NCBI RefSeq assembly: GCF_001427525.1
Contig: NZ_LMGU01000002.1
Span: forward strand, 273,010 to 337,009
Origin: Microbacterium sp. Root61
Lineage (GTDB): Bacteria > Actinomycetota > Actinomycetes > Actinomycetales > Microbacteriaceae
Direction: 5' to 3'
Length of the DNA: 64,000 nucleotides
Numbering within the stretch: position 1 is the first letter of the stretch; each line of letters starts with the position of its first letter. The notes under the pieces are model-generated. The model did not search any database, was not told the origin of the DNA, and worked only from the letters and a program-made list of their open reading frames with translations. The position numbers and the translations under genes are program-made. Shown in pieces: positions 25,743 to 34,167 of this stretch.

Positions 25743-26948
25743 TCAGGGCTCCAGCAGTCGCCGCAGGTGCCTGCCGACCTCGTGGGTCTCGATGAGGAAC
25801 CCGTCGTGGCCGAAGTCGCTGGTCAGCACGACCGCCTCGTCACCGTCGAGGGTGTTCGGGATGCTGCGCGCGATGCGGTGCTGTCCGTCCACGGGGAAGA
25901 GCCGGTCGGTGTCGATGCCGAGCACGAGCGTCGTCGCGGTGACGCGCGCGAGCGCCTCTTCCACCCCACCGCGGTCGCGGCCCACGTCGTGCGAGTTCAT
26001 CGCCTCGACGACGCGGATGTAGGCGTTCGCGTCGAAGCGGCGCGTGAACTTGTTGCCGTGGAAGTCCAGATACGACTCGACGGCGAACCGGCCGCCGTGC
26101 CCGAGCGGGCTGACGCCGGACTGCCAGGAGCGCTGGAAGCGCTGGTTCAGCTCCGTGGGGGAACGGTAGTTCAGCAGCGCCATGCGCCGGGCCAGGGCCA
26201 GCCCGCGGTGCGGCCCGTCGCCGGCGTCGGCGTCGTAGTACTCGCCGCCCTGGAAACGAGGGTCGATCTGGATCGCCTCGAGCTGCACCGAGTTCAGAGC
26301 GATCTGGTCGGCCGTGTTGGTCGGCGGCGCGGAGAGGACGGCGGCGCGCAGGACGCGATCGGGTAGCCCGACGGCCCACTCGAGGGCGTGCATGCCACCC
26401 ATCGAGCCGCCCACCACGGCGGCCCACACGTCGATGCCGAGGGCATCGGCCAGACGCGCCTGCGCGGCGACCTGGTCGCGGATCGTGACATATGGGAAGC
26501 GTGCGGCCCACTCGTAGCCGTTGGGGGCGATGCTGGCCGGTCCGGTGGACCCCTGGCAGCCGCCGAGCATGTTCGGCGCCACCACGAACCAGCGGTCGGT
26601 GTCGATCGGCGCACCGGGTCCGACGATGTCGTCCCACCAGCCGGCGGTGGGATGCCCGGGACCCGCGGGGCCGCGGACGTGGCTGTCGCCGGTGAGCGCG
26701 TGCAGGACGAGCACGGCGTTGTCGCGCGCGGCGTTGAGCTCGCCCCACGTCTCGTACGCGACGCGGATGCTGGGCAGCTGCTGCCCGCCCTCGGTGCGGA
26801 ACGAGCCGAACGAGGCGAAGTGACGGTCGCCGGCCGGGTCGCCGTCGCGCCAGGCTCCCGTGACCGGGGGGCGCCCGAGCAGGGAGCGCGCGTCGGCCTC
26901 CGTCACCGGTGCCGAGGGCACGGTGTCTTCGGAAGTCTGCCAGTCCAT
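25743..26948 (-). CDS. metX: Homoserine O-acetyltransferase
   Basis: A 401-residue alpha/beta-hydrolase-fold acyltransferase that makes O-acetyl-L-homoserine from homoserine and acetyl-CoA. VLVLHALTGDSHV is the oxyanion region, VVGGSMGGMHALEW holds the Ser nucleophile, and LGIDTDRLFP and DFGHDGFLIE carry the catalytic Asp and His. RGGRFAVESYLDFHGNKF-type residues mark MetX. I start at ATG 26948 because GAGAAT lies 6 nt upstream; an in-frame ATG at 26978 is less likely. It supplies MetY (28063-29385). Its upstream region contains a CCGGGG/CCCCGG hairpin and a TGTTACG also found upstream of metY. Confidence 0.95.
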   Translation of the reverse strand: MDWQTSEDTVPSAPVTEADARSLLGRPPVTGAWRDGDPAGDRHFASFGSFRTEGGQQLPSIRVAYETWGELNAARDNAVLVLHALTGDSHVRGPAGPGHPTAGWWDDIVGPGAPIDTDRWFVVAPNMLGGCQGSTGPASIAPNGYEWAARFPYVTIRDQVAAQARLADALGIDVWAAVVGGSMGGMHALEWAVGLPDRVLRAAVLSAPPTNTADQIALNSVQLEAIQIDPRFQGGEYYDADAGDGPHRGLALARRMALLNYRSPTELNQRFQRSWQSGVSPLGHGGRFAVESYLDFHGNKFTRRFDANAYIRVVEAMNSHDVGRDRGGVEEALARVTATTLVLGIDTDRLFPVDGQHRIARSIPNTLDGDEAVVLTSDFGHDGFLIETHEVGRHLRRLLEP

Positions 26949-27052
26949 ACGACCATTCTCCCGTGTTCCGGGGAGCACCCCGGTGTTGTTACGCCTCGGG
27001 GGCGTTTCGCGGCAGTCGACGCGTGTCGGAGCGGGGGAGTACGGTGCACTGC

Positions 27053-28000
27053 GTGGACACGATCGAATACCTGCTCGAGGGCGATCCCGCGATCCGTTGG
27101 CAGGTGATGCGGGATCTGACGGATGCCTCGTCCGACGAGGTTGCGAAGGCGCGCTCCCGGGTCGCGCACGAGGGATGGGGGGCCCGGCTGCTGGCGGAGC
27201 AGGCGGCAGACGGCTACTGGGACGGCGGGGTGTATCGCCCGGGGTGGGTCGATGAGGATCGGCCGTTCTACGACGCCTGGACCGCGACGCATCCCTCGCT
27301 GGAGTTGCTGCGGCACTACGGGGCCGACCCGGACGATCCGCTCGTGCAGGAGGCGATCGGTCGCGTGCACGCGAATGTCCGCTGGAACTACGCCGACGAG
27401 CCGTACTTCGACGGCGAGGTCGAACCGTGCATCAACGGCGGCGCGCTCGCCGTGGCCGCGTACTTCGGTCAGGACGGCAGTCCGATCGCCGCGACCCTGC
27501 TGCGCACCCAGCTCCCGGACGGCGGGTGGAACTGCTGGGACGAGGACGGAACGAGCGCGTCCTCGCTGCACTCCACCCTGTGCGCTCTGGAGGGCCTGTG
27601 GGAGTGGGAGAGGGCGTCGGGCACGAGCGTCGATGTGACGACCGCGCGGCTCCGCGGCGAGGAGTATCTCCTGCAGCGGCGGCTGCTGTGGCGCGTCTCG
27701 ACCGGCGAGATCATCGACCCGCGCTTCGCGATGGCCTCCTTCCCGAGCCGGTGGTACTACGACGTGCTCCGCGCCCTGGACTACTTCCGTCTCGCGCGGC
27801 CGGAGGGCGACCCGCGGTGCGCGGATGCCGTCGCGCTGGTCCGCGGCAAGATGCTGCCGACCGGACTGTGGGTGCTCGAGAACAACCACGAGGGGCCGAC
27901 GCTGTTCAGCATGGACGGGGAGGGCGAGGGCTACCCCAGCCGGTGGGTCACACTCAGGGCTCTTCGGGTCTTGCGCTGGTGGGACGCGACCACGGGGTGA
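27053..28000 (+). CDS. Squalene-cyclase-like alpha/alpha-barrel protein, function unknown
   Basis: A 315-residue cytosolic protein with no signal peptide. Repeats such as EQAADGYWDGGVYRPGW, LPDGGWNCWDEDGTSASSLHSTLCALEGLWEW and MLPTGLWVLENNHEGP resemble the QxxxGxW-type repeats of prenyltransferase/squalene-cyclase alpha-barrels. The DxDD cyclase motif is absent, so cyclisation is not supported. The GTG at 27053 (VDTIEYLLEGDPAIRW) follows a TACGGT box by 7 nt. It lies between metX and metY on the opposite strand and shares no obvious function with them. Confidence 0.6.
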   Translation: MDTIEYLLEGDPAIRWQVMRDLTDASSDEVAKARSRVAHEGWGARLLAEQAADGYWDGGVYRPGWVDEDRPFYDAWTATHPSLELLRHYGADPDDPLVQEAIGRVHANVRWNYADEPYFDGEVEPCINGGALAVAAYFGQDGSPIAATLLRTQLPDGGWNCWDEDGTSASSLHSTLCALEGLWEWERASGTSVDVTTARLRGEEYLLQRRLLWRVSTGEIIDPRFAMASFPSRWYYDVLRALDYFRLARPEGDPRCADAVALVRGKMLPTGLWVLENNHEGPTLFSMDGEGEGYPSRWVTLRALRVLRWWDATTG

Positions 28001-28012
28001 TGCGGTGAAACG

Positions 28013-28046
28013 ACGGATGCCCCGACCCTGAGGTCGAGGCATCCGT
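28013..28046. terminator. Bidirectional terminator between the cyclase-like gene and metY
   Basis: ACGGATGCCCCGACC pairs with GGTCGAGGCATCCGT over 14 of 15 positions around a CTGA loop, followed by TT. It sits between convergent stops at 28000 and 28063. Confidence 0.85.
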
Positions 28047-28062
28047 TCGATGAGGCGGTGGA

Positions 28063-29385
28063 TCAGGCGCGCGCGGCCTCGGAGACCTTGCGCGCGGCGG
28101 CGAGCGCCTGCTCGAGGTCGGCGATGAGGTCGGCGATGTTCTCGATGCCGACGGACAGTCGCACCAGTCCGGGGGTCACGCCCGCGGTGAGCTGGGCCTC
28201 GGGGCTCAGCTGTGCGTGGGTCGTGGATGCCGGGTGGATCACGAGGGAGCGCACGTCGCCGATGTTGGCGAGATGGCTGAACAGGTCGAGGCTGTTCACG
28301 AACTCGCGACCGGCTTCGACGCCGCCCTTCAGCTCGAACGAGAGCACCGCGCCGACGCCCTTCGGGGCGTAACGGTTCGCCGCGGCATACCAGGGCGACG
28401 TGGGCAGTCCCGAGTAGTTGACGGTGGCGACATCCTCGTGGTTCTCGAGCCACTCGGCGATCTCCTGGGCGTTCTGCACGTGACGCTCGACACGCAGCGA
28501 CAGCGTCTCGATGCCCTGCAGGAGGAGCCAGGCGCTCAGCGGGGCGATCGCCGCACCGAGGTCGCGCAGCAGCTGGACGCGCGCCTTGATGATGTAGGCG
28601 AGGCCGTCACCGACCGCGGTCGTGTAGCTGGCGCCGTGGTACGACGGGTCGGGCACGGTGAGGCCGGGGAACTTCTCGACGTTCTGCGACCAGGCGAACT
28701 TGCCGCCGTCGACGATGACGCCGCCGATCGTGGTGCCGTGGCCGCCGAGGAACTTGGTGGCGGAGTGCACGATGATGTCGGCGCCGTGCTCGAACGGCTT
28801 GATGAGGTACGGCGTCGCGATCGTGTTGTCGACGATCAGCGGCACGCCGCTCTCGTGCGCGGCATCGGCGACGGCGCGGATGTCCAGCACGTTGATCTTC
28901 GGGTTGCCGATGGTCTCGGCGAAGAACAGCTTGGTGTTGGGGCGCACGGCGGCGCGCCACTCCTCGGGGTCGTCCTGGTTCTCGACGAAGGTCGTCTCGA
29001 TGCCGAGCTTGGCCAGCGTGTACTTGAAGAGGTTGTACGTGCCGCCGTAGATGGAGGAGGAAGAGACGATGTGGTCGCCGGCTTCGGCGATGTTCAGGAC
29101 CGCGAAAGTCGTCGCCGACTGGCCGCTGGAGAGCAGCAGGGCGCCGGTGCCGCCTTCGAGAGCGGCCACGCGCTGCTCGACGACATCCTGCGTCGGGTTC
29201 TGGATGCGCGTGTAGATGTTGCCGAACTCGGCCAGGGCGAAGAGGTTCGCGGCGTGGTCGGCGTTGTCGAAGACGTACGACGTGGTCTGGTAGATCGGCG
29301 TCGCGCGGGCCTTCGTGACCGGGTCGGGCGCAGCGCCCGAGTGGATCTGCTTGGTCTCGAAACGCCAGTTCTCGGGTGCGGACAT
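28063..29385 (-). CDS. metY: O-acetylhomoserine aminocarboxypropyltransferase/cysteine synthase
   Basis: A 440-residue Cys/Met-metabolism PLP enzyme. RFETKQIHSG starts the domain, YTRIQNPTQDVVEQRVAALEGG and SSGQSATTF form the cofactor site, VDNTIATPYLIKP holds the pyridine-binding Asp, and SATKFLGGHGTTIGG holds the PLP lysine. It condenses O-acetylhomoserine with sulfide to make homocysteine, downstream of MetX. An SD (CAGGAGTGAG) precedes the ATG. The promoter region contains a perfect TTGACA and two symmetrical repeats, listed separately. Confidence 0.95.
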   Translation of the reverse strand: MSAPENWRFETKQIHSGAAPDPVTKARATPIYQTTSYVFDNADHAANLFALAEFGNIYTRIQNPTQDVVEQRVAALEGGTGALLLSSGQSATTFAVLNIAEAGDHIVSSSSIYGGTYNLFKYTLAKLGIETTFVENQDDPEEWRAAVRPNTKLFFAETIGNPKINVLDIRAVADAAHESGVPLIVDNTIATPYLIKPFEHGADIIVHSATKFLGGHGTTIGGVIVDGGKFAWSQNVEKFPGLTVPDPSYHGASYTTAVGDGLAYIIKARVQLLRDLGAAIAPLSAWLLLQGIETLSLRVERHVQNAQEIAEWLENHEDVATVNYSGLPTSPWYAAANRYAPKGVGAVLSFELKGGVEAGREFVNSLDLFSHLANIGDVRSLVIHPASTTHAQLSPEAQLTAGVTPGLVRLSVGIENIADLIADLEQALAAARKVSEAARA

Positions 29386-29420
29386 GACTCACTCCTGCGG
29401 GTATCGGGGCCGCGCGGCGG

Positions 29421-29490
29421 GTTGTTGCGGCTTCTGCGAGAGTACGGATATCGGCGCCTTGTCAACAACGAAGGGGTCATGTTACGTAAC
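29421..29490 (-). promoter_or_regulatory. metY promoter region with symmetric repeats
   Basis: On the reverse strand TTGACA (29460-29465) and TACTCT (29439-29444) lie 15 bp apart. GTTGTTG at 29421-29427 and CAACAAC at 29463-29469 form a 7-bp inverted repeat flanking the -10 region and overlapping the -35. A perfect palindrome GTTACGTAAC sits just upstream at 29481-29490. These are candidate sites for a sulfur-responsive repressor; none is identified. I found no SAM riboswitch. Confidence 0.4.
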
Positions 29491-29543
29491 CTGCGGCCGA
29501 TCGGGAGGGGCTTGCGGGGTCGGCGTCTGGGTAGCCTGGAGCC

Positions 29544-30326
29544 ATGAGCAGACGCGCGGTGGTCACGGGAGCGAGTTCGGGAATCGGCGAAGCCACGGTG
29601 CGGACGCTCCGCGCCGCGGGCTGGGACGTCGTCGGGGTCGCCCGTCGGGCCGAGCGATTGGAGCAGCTCGAGGCCGAGACCGGGGCATCCGTCTTCGCCG
29701 CCGACCTGACGCAGCAGGCGGATGTCGACGCGCTGGCCGCGTGGCTGGCCGAGACCGGCCCCGTGCACGCTGCGGTCATGGTCGCCGGTGGCGCGCGCGG
29801 CACCGACCGGGTGGAGGACGGGTCGGCCGACGACTGGCGCTGGATGTTCGAGATCAACGTGCTCGCGACCCAGCGGGTGATCGCGGCCTTGATGCCCCAG
29901 CTGCGGGATGCCGCCGCCGCCGATGGTCACGCCGACACGGTGTTCGTCACGTCGACGGCCGCGTACACGCCATATCCGGGCGGGTCGGGCTACAACGCGA
30001 CCAAAGCCGGGGAGTCGATGATCGCGCACGTGCTGCGCCTCGAGCTCAACGGGGAGCCGATCCGCGTCATCGAGGTCGCGCCCGGCATGGTCTTCACGGA
30101 GGAGTTCACCCTCAACAGGCTCGGAGGCGACGCCGACGCCGCCGACCGCGTGTACGAGGGCGTCGAGGCGCCGCTCGTCGCGCAGGACGTCGCGGACGTC
30201 ATCGGCTACGCCCTGAACGCCCCGGCGCACGTCAACCTCGACTACATCGCGATGCGGCCCGTGGCCCAGTCGGCCCAGCACCTCCTGGCGCGCGGTCCGC
30301 TCCGCGTCCGCAGCACCCAGGACTGA
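29544..30326 (+). CDS. Short-chain dehydrogenase/reductase
   Basis: A 260-residue classical SDR. VVTGASSGIGEATV (TGxxxGIG, residues 5-18) binds NAD(P); ARRA after strand 2 favours NADP. VMVAGGARG replaces the usual NNAG, S-T at VFVTSTAAYTPYPG provides the catalytic Ser, and GYNATKAGESM gives YxxxK. The closest general relatives are YdfG/serine-dehydrogenase-like SDRs. TAGCCT (29532-29537) is 6 nt before the ATG. Substrate unknown. Confidence 0.85.
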   Translation: MSRRAVVTGASSGIGEATVRTLRAAGWDVVGVARRAERLEQLEAETGASVFAADLTQQADVDALAAWLAETGPVHAAVMVAGGARGTDRVEDGSADDWRWMFEINVLATQRVIAALMPQLRDAAAADGHADTVFVTSTAAYTPYPGGSGYNATKAGESMIAHVLRLELNGEPIRVIEVAPGMVFTEEFTLNRLGGDADAADRVYEGVEAPLVAQDVADVIGYALNAPAHVNLDYIAMRPVAQSAQHLLARGPLRVRSTQD

Positions 30327-30335
30327 CCCCCGGGC

Positions 30336-31853
30336 TCAGATCATCGGGTCGATGACCGGCGCGGCGGTCTCGGCGGCGGTATCCGTCTCCTGGTCCTCGG
30401 GCAGCGTGTCGCCGAACGCGACCTTCGGAACGAAGAACAGCAGCACCGCTGCCAGGAAGCCGCCGGCGGCGCAGATCGCCCACACGGTCAGGTAGCCGCC
30501 GAGGGATGCCGCGGTCTGGCTGGCAACTGTGCCCGCACCGGCGGCGAGGACTACACCGAAGACCGCGGACGAGAACGTTCCGCCGATCGTCTTGGTCGTA
30601 TTGGTCAGGGCCGACGAGATGCCGGTCTGCCCGCGCGGAGCCGCCGCGGCGGCCGCCGCAGGCAGCGCCGCGACGAGGGCCCCGGAGCCGAGCCCGGCGA
30701 TCATGAGGTTCATCAGCACCTGCCACAGCTCCAGGTGGAACGGGATGAACAGGGCGTACCCGACACCGACGAGGGCGGCGGCGCCGATCAGGATGACGCG
30801 GGGATTGCCGCGACGCGAGGTCACGGCGAACAGCACGGCGCCGATGATGAGCGAGACGAGGTAGATGCCGATCACGTTCGATCGATCCGTCGCATCCAGC
30901 CCGAGGCCGTACCCGAGCGAGCTGTCGGTGCCGGCATACGTCGACAGCGGACCCTGCGCGCCGAGCAGGCTGATGCCGACCAGGAACGCCGTCGCCTGCA
31001 CGGGCCACATCTCCGGCCGCCGCAGCACGCGGATGTCGACCGCGGGATCGGGCTGGCGCAGCTCGAACCAGACGAACCACGCGAACACGATCAGCCCGAG
31101 CAGGATGAGCGGCACGACGATCGCGGCGCCGGGTCCGTCCGGGAGTCGCATGAAGGTCAGCGCACTGGTGATCAGCAGCAGACCCAGCGCGAGGATGACG
31201 AAACCGCCGGTGTCGAGCTTGCGACCGGGGAGCGGCTCGGACTCGGGCACACCGAACCAGATGACGAACACGATCGCGGTGACCACAACCGCGGGCACCA
31301 TCAGCGCGGTGGTGATGTCGCCGCCGTTGGCCGCGAAGATGCGGCCGGCAGCGAGGGCGCCGATGATGGCACCGGCCTGCAGGCCGACCACGAGCAGACC
31401 GGCGGCCCGGCGGGTGGTCGAGACGCCGCGCGACTGCGTGCGCCCGCGTTCGAAGATGAGCGCGATCTCCAACGGCAGCCACACGACGTAGAAGCCCTGC
31501 AGCGCCCAGGCGAACAGGAACGACCAGAAGTCATCGGCGAACACCAGCCACCAGCTCGCACCGGCGGTCATGATCGCGGCGCCGAGCAGGATCTTCTTGT
31601 GCCCGTACATGTCGCCGAGCTTGGCGAGCACGGGCAGCACGAGCGCCGACAGCAGCAGCTGGGCCGCCTCGAACCAGTTCACGTCGGAGTCGTGGATGCC
31701 CAGATGCACCACGATGTCGCTGAGCAGCGGTACGTAGTACCCCTGGAGGATGCCGCTGGTGAGCTCGACGAGCACGAACCAGCCGATCAGACCGGCCGTG
31801 ATACCGAGGGACGAGCCGCGAAGTCGATCGGCGGCGGCAGATGCGCGTGACAC
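30336..31853 (-). CDS. MFS transporter, DHA2-like (14 helices)
   Basis: A 505-residue MFS protein. SLGITAGLIGWFVLVELTSGILQGYYVPLLSDIV forms the first helix and LAKLGDMYGHKKILL is motif A (GDxxGHKK). About 14 hydrophobic segments suggest the DHA2 drug:H+ antiporter family. The C-terminal tail is acidic (LPEDQETDTAAETAAP). The GTG at 31853 is chosen because TTACTC lies about 8 nt upstream; the much longer frame extending to 32534 is antisense to the next two genes. Substrate unknown. Confidence 0.85.
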   Translation of the reverse strand: MSRASAAADRLRGSSLGITAGLIGWFVLVELTSGILQGYYVPLLSDIVVHLGIHDSDVNWFEAAQLLLSALVLPVLAKLGDMYGHKKILLGAAIMTAGASWWLVFADDFWSFLFAWALQGFYVVWLPLEIALIFERGRTQSRGVSTTRRAAGLLVVGLQAGAIIGALAAGRIFAANGGDITTALMVPAVVVTAIVFVIWFGVPESEPLPGRKLDTGGFVILALGLLLITSALTFMRLPDGPGAAIVVPLILLGLIVFAWFVWFELRQPDPAVDIRVLRRPEMWPVQATAFLVGISLLGAQGPLSTYAGTDSSLGYGLGLDATDRSNVIGIYLVSLIIGAVLFAVTSRRGNPRVILIGAAALVGVGYALFIPFHLELWQVLMNLMIAGLGSGALVAALPAAAAAAAPRGQTGISSALTNTTKTIGGTFSSAVFGVVLAAGAGTVASQTAASLGGYLTVWAICAAGGFLAAVLLFFVPKVAFGDTLPEDQETDTAAETAAPVIDPMI

Positions 31854-31925
31854 GAGGGTGAGAGTAACAGTTCGAAGCCTGAGGGCAGACGTGCCGGACG
31901 TAGGCTTGTGGAAACGACCGAAAGG

Positions 31926-32444
31926 ATGCCGGTGACCGGTCAGCGCGAGCAGCTCACATGGGACGCATTCGGAGAGGCGACCCGTCAGATGGCGCGCGCC
32001 GTGCTCCGGGACGGATTCGAACCCGAGGTGGTCGTCGCGATCGCCCGCGGTGGTCTGCTGCCCGGGGGAGCTATGGCCTACGCGCTCGGCGCGAAGAACT
32101 GCGGCGCGCTGAACGTCGAGTTCTACACGGGCATCGGCGAGGTCCTGGATGCACCCCTGGTGCTGCCTCCGGCCCTGGACATCACCTACCTGTCGGGTCG
32201 ACGGGTGCTTCTGGTGGACGACGTCGCCGACAGCGGCCGCACCCTGGCGCTCGCCGTCGAACTGCTGCGCACCGCCGGCGCCGACGTGCGCTCGGCCACC
32301 ATCTTCACGAAGCCGGGATCCATCGCGATGCCGGACTACTCGTGGAAGGAGACCGGGCTGTGGATCGACTTCCCGTGGTCGTTCCAGGGCACCGTCCGCG
32401 AAGAGGACGCCGGCATCGCCGCCTCGGGTGCCGCCGGAGTCTGA
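31926..32444 (+). CDS. Phosphoribosyltransferase
   Basis: A 172-residue type I PRTase. The PRPP loop [21 protein letters not shown] and the upstream PPi loop [13 protein letters not shown] are clear. [21 protein letters not shown] and the C-terminal WIDFPW match the xanthine/guanine (Gpt-like) or hypoxanthine-type group often annotated only as PRTase. The start is uncertain: GAAAGG is adjacent to the ATG at 31926 but ideally placed for the in-frame GTG at 31932. TAGGCT (31901-31906) is the likely -10. The uracil-DNA glycosylase gene follows after 4 bp. Confidence 0.82.
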   Translation: MPVTGQREQLTWDAFGEATRQMARAVLRDGFEPEVVVAIARGGLLPGGAMAYALGAKNCGALNVEFYTGIGEVLDAPLVLPPALDITYLSGRRVLLVDDVADSGRTLALAVELLRTAGADVRSATIFTKPGSIAMPDYSWKETGLWIDFPWSFQGTVREEDAGIAASGAAGV

Positions 32445-32448
32445 CCCA

Positions 32449-33141
32449 GTGGTTCTGACCCTCACGCAGCTGGTGGATGCCGGGCTGATGGATCCGGGAT
32501 GGGCGGAGGCACTGGCCCCCGTTGCCCCGGACATCGCCGCCCTGAGCGACCGGCTCCGCGCCGAGACCGCGGCCGGGCGCGAGTACCTGCCGGCGCCCGA
32601 CCGTGTTCTCCGCGCCTTTCAGCGCCCGCTCGACGACGTCAAGGTGCTCATCGTCGGACAGGACCCGTACCCGACGCCGGGGCATCCGATCGGGCTGGCG
32701 TTCGCGGTCGACCGGCACGTGCGGCCGCTCCCGCCCAGTCTCCGGAACATCTACAAGGAGCTCGACGCCGATCTCGGTATCCCTCCCGCCGCGCACGGCG
32801 ATCTGGCCGCCTGGAGCGATCAGGGCGTGCTGCTGCTGAACCGCGTGCTCACCGTCGCTCCGGGCGATGCCGGTTCGCATCGCGGGTGGGGCTGGGAGAA
32901 GGTAACGCAGCACGCGATCCGCGTGCTCGCCGCGCGTGACCGGCCGCTCGTGGCGATCCTGTGGGGGAAGGATGCTTCGAACCTCCGCCCGTGGCTCGGA
33001 GAGACGCCCATCGTGGAGTCGCCGCATCCATCGCCGCTGTCTGCGCGTCGGGGGTTCTTCGGATCACGGCCGTTCTCGCGTGCCGACGACCTGCTCGTGG
33101 AGCAGGGCGCGACTCCCGTGGATTGGCGACTTCCGGCGTGA
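32449..33141 (+). CDS. ung: Uracil-DNA glycosylase, family 1
   Basis: A 230-residue [25 protein letters not shown] is motif A, with the water-activating Asp in GQDPY. Here [11 protein letters not shown] replaces the usual GQDPYHGPGQA, a form seen in actinobacteria. [12 protein letters not shown] is the Pro-rich loop, [10 protein letters not shown] the Asn strand, and [20 protein letters not shown] the Leu-intercalation/His motif. It removes uracil from DNA. The GTG start is 4 bp after the phosphoribosyltransferase stop, so co-transcription is likely. Confidence 0.95.
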   Translation: MVLTLTQLVDAGLMDPGWAEALAPVAPDIAALSDRLRAETAAGREYLPAPDRVLRAFQRPLDDVKVLIVGQDPYPTPGHPIGLAFAVDRHVRPLPPSLRNIYKELDADLGIPPAAHGDLAAWSDQGVLLLNRVLTVAPGDAGSHRGWGWEKVTQHAIRVLAARDRPLVAILWGKDASNLRPWLGETPIVESPHPSPLSARRGFFGSRPFSRADDLLVEQGATPVDWRLPA

Positions 33142-33161
33142 GCCGGGCTAGGATTTCCGCC

Positions 33162-33788
33162 ATGCTCGAAGAGGAATACGAGAAGAAGCGCGTGCTGCCG
33201 CGGCACCTGCGCAAGCAGCCGCCCGCTGACGCGCCCTTCACGTTCTCGATCCGCCCCGTGGCCGAGCGCGACATCCCCGATATCCGGGAGATCTACAACT
33301 ACTACGTCACCAACTCGGTCGTCACGTTCGACGAGAAGAAGTGGACGCTCGCCCAGTGGCGTGACAAGTTCGACCACCTGAAGAAGCTCGGACTGCCGTT
33401 CCTGGTCGCCGAGGCGCCCAGCGGCAGCATCCTGGGCTACGCCCTGGTGCAGCCGATGTCCAGCAAGTCCGCGTACCGGTTCTCTGTCGAGAACTCCATC
33501 TACCTCGGGCCCGGGGCTGCCGGCAAGGGGCTCGGCCGCGCACTGCTGGAGGCGCTGATCGTCGCGTGCGAGCAGGCCGGGATCCGCGAGATCGTCGCCG
33601 TGATCAGCGACAAGGGCGCCGAGGCATCCGTCGCCCTGCACGAGAAGCTCGGGTTCGCGGAAGTCGGACGGATGGGCCGGGTCGGCTTCAAGTTCGGCCG
33701 GTGGCTCGGAACGATCTACCTGCAGAAGTCGCTCAAGCCGGTCAAGACCGGACTCTTCCGCCGTCGCTCTCGCGACGCCGACGCCTGA
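33162..33788 (+). CDS. GNAT acetyltransferase, phosphinothricin-acetyltransferase-like
   Basis: A 208-residue GNAT protein. FSIRPVAERDIPDIREIYNYYVTNSVVTFDEK is the N-terminal block of the PAT/YncA group, SIYLGPGAAGKGLGRALLEALI is the acetyl-CoA loop, and SVALHEKLGFAEVGRMGRVGFKFGRWL is the C-terminal core. About 25 extra residues precede the domain. Family members acetylate methionine analogues such as phosphinothricin or methionine sulfoximine. TAGGAT (33149-33154) is 7 nt before the ATG. It is convergent, 1 bp from the emfourin gene. Confidence 0.85.
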   Translation: MLEEEYEKKRVLPRHLRKQPPADAPFTFSIRPVAERDIPDIREIYNYYVTNSVVTFDEKKWTLAQWRDKFDHLKKLGLPFLVAEAPSGSILGYALVQPMSSKSAYRFSVENSIYLGPGAAGKGLGRALLEALIVACEQAGIREIVAVISDKGAEASVALHEKLGFAEVGRMGRVGFKFGRWLGTIYLQKSLKPVKTGLFRRRSRDADA

Positions 33789-33789
33789 G

Positions 33790-34167
33790 TCACCGCGGCG
33801 TCGTAGGCGGCGTCGTCGCGTCGCGCACGGCGTCGATGAGTTCCCGCCACGGACCCTGCACCTCGGGGTCGGCCAAAGCCGCCGCACGGGCATCCTCGCC
33901 GCAGCGGGCGTCCACTCGCCAGACGAACCGGTCCGCGCCGTAGGGCGGCAGCGGTCGGGTCGGGTCCGCCGCATCCCACGGGCACTCCTCGAGCAGTGCG
34001 ATCCACTGCGGAGCCCCCGCGGTGTCGGCCTCGGCCGCCCAGGTGCGCCGCAGCCCGGCGAAGCCGCCGGAGCGGGTCACGGTGATGCGCACGACGACGC
34101 GATCCGTGCGTGCCGAGTCGCGGGGCTCCTCGCCGGGGCCCGTCTCATCAGCGTTCGGTGAACTCAT
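33790..34167 (-). CDS. Emfourin-like protealysin inhibitor
   Basis: A 125-residue protein whose core VVVRITVTRSGGFAGLRRTWAAE matches emfourin, the small inhibitor encoded next to protealysin-like M4 proteases. No signal peptide is visible, consistent with cytosolic control of the partner protease. The ATG at 34167 overlaps the protease 3' end by 20 bp, so the two are translationally linked. A start nearer the conserved core (for example a later GTG) is possible because the first 30 residues are polar and low in conservation. Confidence 0.75.
   Translation of the reverse strand: MSSPNADETGPGEEPRDSARTDRVVVRITVTRSGGFAGLRRTWAAEADTAGAPQWIALLEECPWDAADPTRPLPPYGADRFVWRVDARCGEDARAAALADPEVQGPWRELIDAVRDATTPPTTPR

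Noticed and set aside
29386..29490. Possible SAM-IV riboswitch ahead of metY
   Set aside because: The expected conserved core and pseudoknot strands could not be found; only promoter-like elements are visible.
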